This document shows positions 1 through 5,710 of a stretch of DNA of 6,822 nt, one piece after another. The translations under genes were made by a program, and so were the position numbers. Numbering within the stretch: the stretch's first letter is position 1; the number at the start of each line of letters is the position of its first letter. This DNA is from Elusimicrobiales bacterium (GTDB taxonomy: Bacteria; Elusimicrobiota; Elusimicrobia; Elusimicrobiales; UBA9959), in NCBI GenBank assembly GCA_026419335.1, contig JANZZP010000064.1:1-6822 (forward strand), given 5' to 3'. The notes below the pieces were generated by a model. It was not told the DNA's origin, did no database searches, and worked only from the letters and a program-made list of their open reading frames with translations.

Positions 1-176
<176 letters not shown>

Positions 177-185
177 TTAGATTTT

Positions 186-214
186 ATCATATTGAATATA
201 TATAAATCAAACAA
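186..214 (-). promoter_or_regulatory. Predicted sigma-70-type promoter for tuf
   Basis: Read on the minus strand, TTGTTT (-35, bases 209-214) is followed after exactly 17 bases by TATGAT (-10, bases 186-191). Transcription would start near base 179, giving a leader of about 50 nt that carries the strong tuf ribosome binding site. The leader is AT-rich and I see no convincing attenuator or riboswitch in it. The call rests on motif match and spacing only; AT-rich DNA gives many chance -10-like hexamers. Confidence 0.5.
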
Positions 215-234
215 AAGCCACAAAATAATTATTG

Positions 235-240
235 TATAAT
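235..240 (+). promoter_or_regulatory. Perfect TATAAT -10 box immediately upstream of the zinc-ribbon gene
   Basis: A consensus TATAAT lies six bases before the ATG at 247. With usual -10 to start-site spacing, transcription would begin at or beside that ATG, which implies a leaderless message. No Shine-Dalgarno precedes the ATG, in agreement. No good -35 is seen at 211-218 (sequence around it is ACAAAAGC), and the TG just before the hexamer lacks the one-base gap of a true extended -10. It is therefore a plausible but incomplete promoter. Confidence 0.35.
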
Positions 241-246
241 AATAGT

Positions 247-996
247 ATGGAATTCCCTACACCGGATTTCAAAAATATTATCTATATACAGGAAATTGAG
301 TCTCTTATAAAAAAAGAAGAAGATAAAATAAAAAAAATTAATGAAGAAATTGATTTAATTAATTTAAAAAATGAAAAAATGCATCAAAAATTATTAACAA
401 ATAAAAAAGAATTACAAGATTTAAGTATAGAAAAAAATAAACTTGAAAATGAACTAATAACTATAGAAGAAAATATTAAAAAAATTCAAATAGAACTTAA
501 TCAAACTAAAAAAATTGAACAATATAACTTGTTAACATCTGAGATAAACAAATTAAAAAGTAAAAAAGATGAAATTGAAAATACTATAATTTTAAAATTA
601 GATGAAATTGAGAGAAAGAAACGAGAAATTGAAAACCTTTCAAAAGAAATTGAATATGAAAATAAAAATTCTGAAAATGAATTAAGAAAATTAACATTAG
701 AAAAAGAAAAAATTAATCAATATCTAACAGAACTTATAAGCCAACAAAAAAACATTAGAAATTCTATTTCAGATAATAAAATACTTTCACGATTTGACCT
801 GCTTTTAAAAAGCAAAGAAAGGATTGCTGTTTCGCAGGCAAAAATCATAAAAAGAGAAGATAATCAACAGATAATTTATATATGCTCTACATGTCATATG
901 AAACTTAATTCAAATGATATTTCTTCCTTAAAAAAAACAAACACATTTGTAGTATGTCAGAACTGTTCAAGACTCTTATATCTTGAAGGAGAATAA
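247..996 (+). CDS. Coiled-coil protein with C-terminal C4-type zinc ribbon (zf-RING_7 / DUF164 family)
   Basis: A 249-residue protein. Residues from about 10 to 170 are almost entirely charged heptad-like sequence rich in K, E, I, L and N, a long antiparallel-type coiled coil. The C-terminus carries a C4 zinc ribbon: C213-x2-C216 and C237-x2-C240, ending in RLLYLEGE, as is typical of this family (about 240 residues). Members are thought to bind nucleic acid, but no reaction is established. I chose the ATG at 247; an in-frame TTG at 232 would add five residues but has no ribosome binding site and overlaps the putative -10 box. The gene is divergent from tuf and its stop is two bases before the RNase HI start, whose Shine-Dalgarno lies inside this gene, so the two are co-transcribed. 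From general knowledge, genes of this family are often found next to rnpB, which supports the assignment. Confidence 0.85.
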   Translation: MEFPTPDFKNIIYIQEIESLIKKEEDKIKKINEEIDLINLKNEKMHQKLLTNKKELQDLSIEKNKLENELITIEENIKKIQIELNQTKKIEQYNLLTSEINKLKSKKDEIENTIILKLDEIERKKREIENLSKEIEYENKNSENELRKLTLEKEKINQYLTELISQQKNIRNSISDNKILSRFDLLLKSKERIAVSQAKIIKREDNQQIIYICSTCHMKLNSNDISSLKKTNTFVVCQNCSRLLYLEGE

Positions 997-998
997 AT

Positions 999-1505
999 AT
1001 GAGTCAGCAATCTGAAAGAAAAATATTAAATTTTAAAAATCTAATAATATATATAGACGGGGCATCTAAAGGAAACCCAGGAGAAGGAGCTTGTGGTGCT
1101 ATATTTATGAACGATAAAAATGAAATAATTGCAGAAGAAGGACGAGTTTTGGGAACGTGTACAAATAATTTTGCAGAATATTCTTCTCTACACTTAGCAC
1201 TTTCAGTAGCAAAAAGATATAATGCAAAAAAGCTTGAAATATACTCTGATTCACAGCTTTTAGTTAAACAATTTAATGGAGAATATAAAATAAAAGATCC
1301 AAAACTTAAAGAATTATTAAGTATAATTAAAAAAGAAGCATCAGAATTTAATGAAGTTAAATTAAATTATATACCACGCTCTAAAAATAAAGTAGCAGAT
1401 AAATTTGTAAACAAACTACTAGAAGCTAAAAAACTTAAAAAATCAGATAGAAAAAAACTTCAAAAAGAAAGAGAAAGCAGATTTAAACAAGATGATCTTT
1501 TTTGA
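999..1505 (+). CDS. rnhA: Ribonuclease HI (RNase H fold, RVT_3-like)
   Basis: This enzyme cleaves the RNA strand of RNA-DNA hybrids (R-loops, primers) in the cytoplasm. The 168-residue protein has the RNase H fold with all four acidic metal ligands visible: D20 in YIDGASKGNPG, E60 in NNFAEYSSL, D84 in YSDSQLL and D134 in NKVADKF. It lacks the basic protrusion of the E. coli enzyme, as in shorter RNase HI variants of many bacteria and archaea. After about residue 140 it has a lysine-rich tail ending in KQDDLF, which might aid nucleic-acid binding (inference). The ATG is set by AAGGAG at 986-991, seven bases upstream and inside the end of the preceding gene. The TGA stop at 1503-1505 lies one base before the first pair of RNase P RNA helix P1. 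I find no convincing promoter at the end of this gene, so rnpB is probably transcribed through it. Confidence 0.93.
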   Translation: MSQQSERKILNFKNLIIYIDGASKGNPGEGACGAIFMNDKNEIIAEEGRVLGTCTNNFAEYSSLHLALSVAKRYNAKKLEIYSDSQLLVKQFNGEYKIKDPKLKELLSIIKKEASEFNEVKLNYIPRSKNKVADKFVNKLLEAKKLKKSDRKKLQKERESRFKQDDLF

Positions 1506-1506
1506 T

Positions 1507-1844
1507 AAAGTCAGACGGACGATCGCCTAAACATATGTTTAGGAGGAACCTCCGGACTCCGAAGGGAAACCAGCCATCCGTAAGGATGGGGGTGTCGTGG
1601 CGAAAGCCATACACCACGGAAAGTGTAACAGAAAATATACCGCCTATTTTTAGCCAGGCTAAAAATAGGTAAGGGTGAAAAGGCGAGGTAAGAGCTCACC
1701 AAAGACATGGTAACATGTCTTTCTGCAAACCCCTGGTGGAGCAAGGGCAAATATGCTCGATAGATACCTGTCCCGGGGAGAGCAAGGTAGCCCGCATTAG
1801 AGAAATGATCGTCTAAAACAGAATCCGGGGTATGGTCTGACTTT
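1507..1844 (+). ncRNA. rnpB: RNase P RNA, bacterial type A, lacking P18 and with an altered P4
   Basis: Catalytic RNA that removes tRNA 5' leaders. Ends are set by P1 (1507-1516 with 1835-1844, 10 bp). Conserved blocks are in order: GAGGAA at 1543-1548, ACAGAAAATATACCGCC ending at 1643, GGTAAGGGTGAAA near 1668-1680, GGTAAGAG at 1687-1694, GGAGCAAGG near 1739-1747 and ACAGAA at 1818-1823. Helices read by hand: P2 1518-1524/1807-1813; P3 1526-1543, self-complementary; P8 1574-1579/1584-1589 with GTAA loop; P9 1598-1601/1606-1609 with GAAA loop, extended by 1591-1595/1611-1615; P12 1643-1653/1659-1669; P14-like 1701-1709/1714-1722 with GTAA loop; P15 1745-1748/1790-1793 with the CCA-binding GGT at 1786-1788; P16 1755-1758/1780-1783; P6 1564-1567/1771-1774. 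P6 and P16 make it type A. P18 is absent. P4 is 1548-1556/1824-1831 with U1551 bulged. At 338 nt it is compact, and it is about 50% GC. Confidence 0.97.
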
Positions 1845-1858
1845 TTATGGAATAAACT

Positions 1859-2122
1859 ATGGAAGAAGAATTTATAAAAGAATTTCCGGAGATAAGAAAA
1901 ACTAAAAAGACTTCTGAAATAAACTGGGATAATTGTGTTGTATGGAAAGAAGAAGATTACTTTTATTTTATAGAATCAAAAGAAATAATGTATGTAAGTT
2001 GGTCTTTCGGAATACTTTCTATAATACCATCACCAAATTCTTTCATATCAAATAAACTTACGGCAATTTTGATAAATTCAAAATGTGTATTTATTGGTAA
2101 AAATATAAAAGTAAGTAATTAA
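1859..2122 (+). CDS. Small protein of unknown function (87 residues) directly after rnpB
   Basis: I do not recognise this protein. It starts MEEEFIKEFPEIRKTKKTSE, has a tryptophan- and aromatic-rich middle (NWDNCVVWKEEDYFYFIE), then an alternating hydrophobic C-terminal half with no clear membrane segment, signal peptide or metal motif (two isolated cysteines). Its length argues for real coding: at about 27% GC, stops should occur in roughly 8-9% of random codons, so 87 open codons by chance is of the order of 1 in 2,000 (hand estimate). The only possible start is the ATG at 1859, because an in-frame TAA sits at 1853-1855. That ATG has no Shine-Dalgarno and lies 14 bases after the RNase P RNA ends. 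It may be read from the rnpB transcript, or be a decayed remnant. Its stop is one base from the stop of the convergent phosphatase gene. Confidence 0.5.
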   Translation: MEEEFIKEFPEIRKTKKTSEINWDNCVVWKEEDYFYFIESKEIMYVSWSFGILSIIPSPNSFISNKLTAILINSKCVFIGKNIKVSN

Positions 2123-2123
2123 T

Positions 2124-2936
2124 TCAATTTTTTAAAGAATATCGCTTAAAGACTTTTTTTAGTATAGATAACATTTGAGAATGCAATAAATAGTTTGTTA
2201 CAAGAGTTTCTCTACCCCATTCCATTATTGAATCAAAATCCCTGTTCCACATCTTCCCAGAAAAATCACTAATCATTCCACCTGCCTCTTCTACAATAAC
2301 TTTCCCAGCAGCAACATCCCAACTTTTAAGATTAAACTCCCAATAACCGTCAATTCTTCCACAAGCAACATACGCCATATCAAGACTTGCAGCTCCACAT
2401 CTTCTAACATCATGTGATTTTTTCATAAACTCAGAATAGAAGCTACAATAAAAATCAGCTTTTTTAGCTCTATCGTAGGCAAAACCAGTTGCCAGAAGCG
2501 ACTCAGATAATTTATTTATTTTTGAAACATATATTCTTCTGTTATTAAGAAAAGACCCTCTATCCTTTTCAGCTACAAACAACTCATTCTTGCAAGGATC
2601 GTATATTACACCAACAATCACTGAACCTTCGAAAACATAAGCTATAGAAATAGCGAAATGCTTAAAGGAATGAGAAAAATTAACAGTTCCGTCTAAAGGA
2701 TCAATAATCCATAAATTATTAAAATTCTTAACTTTTGTATAATTTTCTTCAGAAATTACTGAATGTTTTGGAAATTTTTTTAAAATCATAGACGTTATTA
2801 TTTCTTGAGAAATTATATCTGCTTCAGTAACAGGATTGGCTCTACTTTTTAATCTATAATAAGTATTTCCTAAATAATCCATAATCTCTTTACCAGCCTT
2901 CTCAGCTGCTTCAACAGCAAGTTTAGCCTCTATCAT
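2124..2936 (-). CDS. suhB: Inositol monophosphatase family protein (SuhB-like)
   Basis: A Mg-dependent, Li-sensitive-fold phosphomonoesterase of 270 residues, the usual length. Signature residues are all present: D40 in VTEAD, E63-E64 in ISEEN, the metal motif WIIDPLDGTVNFSH with D79 and D82, the RRCGAASLDMAYVACGRIDG block at 178-197, and W206-D207 in SWDVAAGKVIVEEAGG. The exact substrate cannot be read from the sequence. Family members hydrolyse inositol-1-phosphate, fructose-1,6-bisphosphate, NADP or 3'-phosphoadenosine phosphate, and E. coli SuhB also acts in rRNA transcription. The ATG overlaps the stop of the upstream membrane-protein gene as ATGA (2933-2936), with GGAGG at 2942-2946, so translation is coupled. 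It is the last gene of the minus-strand operon. The neighbouring membrane and methyltransferase genes make a role in making an envelope inositol or sugar precursor possible, but that is inference. Confidence 0.9.
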   Translation of the reverse strand: MIEAKLAVEAAEKAGKEIMDYLGNTYYRLKSRANPVTEADIISQEIITSMILKKFPKHSVISEENYTKVKNFNNLWIIDPLDGTVNFSHSFKHFAISIAYVFEGSVIVGVIYDPCKNELFVAEKDRGSFLNNRRIYVSKINKLSESLLATGFAYDRAKKADFYCSFYSEFMKKSHDVRRCGAASLDMAYVACGRIDGYWEFNLKSWDVAAGKVIVEEAGGMISDFSGKMWNRDFDSIMEWGRETLVTNYLLHSQMLSILKKVFKRYSLKN

Positions 2937-4681
2937 CTTCCCCTCCTACGATAAATGAAATCTAGCTCAGAAATAAAAAATGAAATGAAAGCATTAGGAT
3001 TATCTATTTCCCTTCTCAAATAGTTAATCATTTCTTTTTTAAAACAATCTATATTTCTATTCAAAACATGTATATCCAAATACATTCTCTCAAAATCGTA
3101 AGGTAAAATACATCTGTATTCATATTTATTTATAAATTCTTTTGGGAATCTATCCCTCCTTACTATTATTAAATTTACAGAATCAAAGAAAACAATACTC
3201 CATTTATCAAAATCAATACTTTCAAGATAAAATGGTCTTCCTATTATATAAATCTTATTATTATATCGTAATCTTGTTATTTTAATTTCTTTCTGACCAT
3301 ATATTGAATATATTGCAAAATCAAAATTATATTTTGTATAAAAATTTTTCCATTTGCTATAAGAAATCATAGCATTTAAATGTTCTTCAAGAATATCTAA
3401 GAAAATGTATCTTCCATCTATGAAAATTCTTTGCTTACCATAGAAATTCCAACCTAATTCACCACCGGAGCTCCAACCATTATACATTTTTCTATTTGAA
3501 AACACATCCCAATTCTCGTTTAAAAACTTAATTGCAGCTTTACTAACAAAACTATTACTATAATATATATTTCTAGTAAAATAAGAATATGAATTTATTA
3601 GGTTAGCATATATCTCAAACCAAAAATAGAAATAATAAAATACAAAAACAATACCATATTTAAAATATTTATTTTCATTTATATTTTTACCAAAATATCT
3701 AGCAAGTATTATATGGACAATGATGCTACCAAACCCAGCAAGTCTTAAATGCAAAAAACTACTGATAGTAAAACTAACAAGTAATAAAATATCTGAAAGC
3801 CTAAAATCTCTATCTTTTAAAAATTTGATTAAATATAATAAAATAACTATAAAAGAGAAGACAAAATAATAAAACGTAGAAGCATTAATAAAAATATCAG
3901 GAGCCTGCCACTCAGCGATATAATCAGAAATTTTTTCCATATCAAAATAATGACTTAAAAACACCTTGAAAATTTTATATCCATAAGGATTTATTAAAAC
4001 TCCAATTAAAGAAAATAAAAAATAAACAATATACCTTTTAAATCGAATTATATTTATCTCATTTGTTAATCTTCTAAAATAATTTATATTATCAGAAATC
4101 AGATATGAAAAAGCATATATAACAATAGTTAAAAGTCCAAAAATAAAGCCAGAATGTAAATTTGCCCAAGTAATAAAAATAAATAATAAAATAAATATAT
4201 TTTTAAAACTAAAATCTTTGTCAATAAAAGTTTCTAAAAAATATATAAGAACAACAAACAAAAAAAATGAATAATTATCTGGTCTTAAATCTAGCGAAAG
4301 AGCGAATGAAAGATAAAGTGAAGGGATAAACCAGATAAAAGTGAAAGGAGAAAGTTTAAGTCTCTTTGCATAAAGCAAAAAAAAACCAAAACATAAAAGT
4401 ATCATATTAAAAAACTTAAACAAATAAAGAGAAAAATATTGATTTACTTTATAAATTAAATAATAAATTACATGGACCAACCATTCACTATTTATCCACT
4501 CTCTATTATTACCAAGCCAACTTATAAAATCAGTATTAGGAATCTTAAAATTTTCAACTATATATCTACCATTTGATAAATGCCAACCTACATCACAATT
4601 AGAAATAGGTAAAATGAAAAAAGGAATTGATAACAAAAAACCAAATACAGAAAAAAAAGCATATTCTAAATTTTTTTTCAT
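2933..4681 (-). CDS. Polytopic GT-C-like membrane protein, putative glycosyltransferase
   Basis: A 582-residue protein with about 10-11 hydrophobic segments in residues 8-361 (for example 8-28, 82-104, 113-130, 136-153, 160-196, 217-232, 268-288, 297-329, 341-361), then a soluble C-terminal part of about 220 residues, probably on the outer face. The first predicted external loop has D30-x2-W33-H34, IPNTDFISW (47-55) and WINSEWL (62-68), where GT-C enzymes using polyprenyl-phosphate sugars carry catalytic acids. Further landmarks are DLRPD (131-135), WANLHSGFIFG (172-182), NPYG (231-234), EWQAPD (257-262), and in the tail GGELGW (406-411) and IDGRYIF (421-427). I know this pattern from large bacterial membrane proteins of unassigned function. 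Donor and acceptor cannot be predicted. The start overlaps the methyltransferase stop (ATGA, 4678-4681), with GGAG at 4692-4695. Glycosyl transfer is inference from topology and motifs. Confidence 0.75.
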   Translation of the reverse strand: MKKNLEYAFFSVFGFLLSIPFFILPISNCDVGWHLSNGRYIVENFKIPNTDFISWLGNNREWINSEWLVHVIYYLIYKVNQYFSLYLFKFFNMILLCFGFFLLYAKRLKLSPFTFIWFIPSLYLSFALSLDLRPDNYSFFLFVVLIYFLETFIDKDFSFKNIFILLFIFITWANLHSGFIFGLLTIVIYAFSYLISDNINYFRRLTNEINIIRFKRYIVYFLFSLIGVLINPYGYKIFKVFLSHYFDMEKISDYIAEWQAPDIFINASTFYYFVFSFIVILLYLIKFLKDRDFRLSDILLLVSFTISSFLHLRLAGFGSIIVHIILARYFGKNINENKYFKYGIVFVFYYFYFWFEIYANLINSYSYFTRNIYYSNSFVSKAAIKFLNENWDVFSNRKMYNGWSSGGELGWNFYGKQRIFIDGRYIFLDILEEHLNAMISYSKWKNFYTKYNFDFAIYSIYGQKEIKITRLRYNNKIYIIGRPFYLESIDFDKWSIVFFDSVNLIIVRRDRFPKEFINKYEYRCILPYDFERMYLDIHVLNRNIDCFKKEMINYLRREIDNPNAFISFFISELDFIYRRRGR

Positions 4682-5685
4682 TGTTTTTTAACTCCACAAA
4701 AACTCCAACCGCTTTTATTAACAAGAACTGATGAAACAACATCAAATGAAGTAGCTAAAAACCATTGATGCATATCTTTTGACTTAATGTAATGAGAAAT
4801 TGGTGGAATTAAATGATCAAAAACTATACACCAAACTTCAGAAAATGGAAGATTAGACATAAAAGAAAAATATTCATTATAAAAAAGGTGTTTTGAAAAT
4901 GGTTTTAAAATGGATATTTTTGAAAATGGTAAGTATATCAGTTTCAAAATCAAAAAAAGAACAATAGAAGCAAAAAAAGCAATTATTTTAACCAAAATAG
5001 GATTTAATTTTGAAGTAATTGATATTCTAATTGGGTCAACAAACTTTATAATCCATTTATTTGTTTCAAATGCATAAACCCATACTGATAATATACCTTG
5101 AATTTTTACGTATTTAGCTAAAGAAGCAATTGAAAGCTGTGGACTAAATGTGTGATGTATAACCCCTACCGAATAAACTATATCAAATGTATTTTTTCTA
5201 AATGGAAGTTTATTTAAATCTGCACATATTACACACACATTCGAAAATTCTTTAGTATTATTAAAAGCAACTAATGAACTTGAATATGAAAAATCAATTC
5301 CAAATATTATTTTACACCCCCAATTTGAAACAAAAAAAAGATGTCTACCCTTTCCACATCCAGCATCAAGAATAATTTTATCTTTAAAATCATTTTTTTT
5401 AAGTGGATAAATCCATCTAAGGAATTGTTCCTCATAAAAGCTTTCTATATTTGAAAACTTCTGCCATTGATATCCAAACCTATTTGATGTTTCTTTATTT
5501 ATCTCATTAGTAATAGATTTATCTAACATTATAGGAATACCATTTTTTATTTCATAAATTTCTCCGCATTTATTACATGATAAGAGTCCGCTTATTATAT
5601 GTTCTTCTCTAACCTCATTTGTCTTAATACAAAAATCTCCTTCACAACTTGGACATACCAACCACTTTAAAGCATAAATTCTCAT
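4678..5685 (-). CDS. Class I SAM-dependent methyltransferase with N-terminal Trm112-like zinc ribbon
   Basis: A 335-residue protein counted from the ATG at 5683-5685. Residues 5-54 form a Trm112-like zinc ribbon: C11-x2-C14 and C37-x2-C40 followed by GEIYEIKNGIPIML. Residues about 100-205 are a Rossmann methyltransferase: motif I ILDAGCGKGRH (105-115), acidic D131 in FGIDFS, D156 in CADLNKLPF and the FDIVYSVGVIHH block (167-178). Residues about 230-252 are strongly hydrophobic and suggest membrane association. The target is unknown; such ribbon-methyltransferase proteins are common in lipid, quinone and surface-glycan gene clusters. The reading frame is open upstream to a TTG at 5751, which would overlap pyrB by 41 bases. 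I prefer the ATG because it starts just before the zinc ribbon, 25 bases after the pyrB stop, although its only Shine-Dalgarno-like sequence (AAGAAG) abuts the ATG. It is probably coupled to pyrB translation. Its stop overlaps the next start as ATGA. Confidence 0.85.
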   Translation of the reverse strand: MRIYALKWLVCPSCEGDFCIKTNEVREEHIISGLLSCNKCGEIYEIKNGIPIMLDKSITNEINKETSNRFGYQWQKFSNIESFYEEQFLRWIYPLKKNDFKDKIILDAGCGKGRHLFFVSNWGCKIIFGIDFSYSSSLVAFNNTKEFSNVCVICADLNKLPFRKNTFDIVYSVGVIHHTFSPQLSIASLAKYVKIQGILSVWVYAFETNKWIIKFVDPIRISITSKLNPILVKIIAFFASIVLFLILKLIYLPFSKISILKPFSKHLFYNEYFSFMSNLPFSEVWCIVFDHLIPPISHYIKSKDMHQWFLATSFDVVSSVLVNKSGWSFCGVKKQ

Positions 5686-5710
5686 CTTCTTAAAGTTTTT
5701 CAGTAATTCT

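Noticed and set aside
232..246. TTG start extending the zinc-ribbon protein by five residues
   Set aside because: No ribosome binding site, it overlaps the putative -10 box, and the ATG at 247 fits the family start.
1526..1543. Perfect 18-base palindrome CCTAAACATATGTTTAGG, resembling an operator
   Set aside because: It falls exactly where helix P3 of RNase P RNA belongs, so RNA structure explains it.
1643..1722. Two strong hairpins (1643-1669 and 1701-1722) that could be read as terminators
   Set aside because: They are RNase P specificity-domain helices and are not followed by T-runs.
1511..1750. Open reading frame of 79 residues on the minus strand
   Set aside because: It lies entirely antisense to RNase P RNA, whose structure and conserved blocks fully explain the sequence. 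It has no ribosome binding site and an atypical composition (rich in P, R, S and H in a K/I/N-rich genome).
1835..1846. Terminator at the end of rnpB (stem then TTTTT)
   Set aside because: The stem is long-range helix P1, pairing with 1507-1516, not a local hairpin, and the T-run is only five bases. Not called as a terminator.
2095..2165. Bidirectional terminator between the convergent genes
   Set aside because: The A- and T-runs here are coding, and I found no local GC-containing stem next to them.
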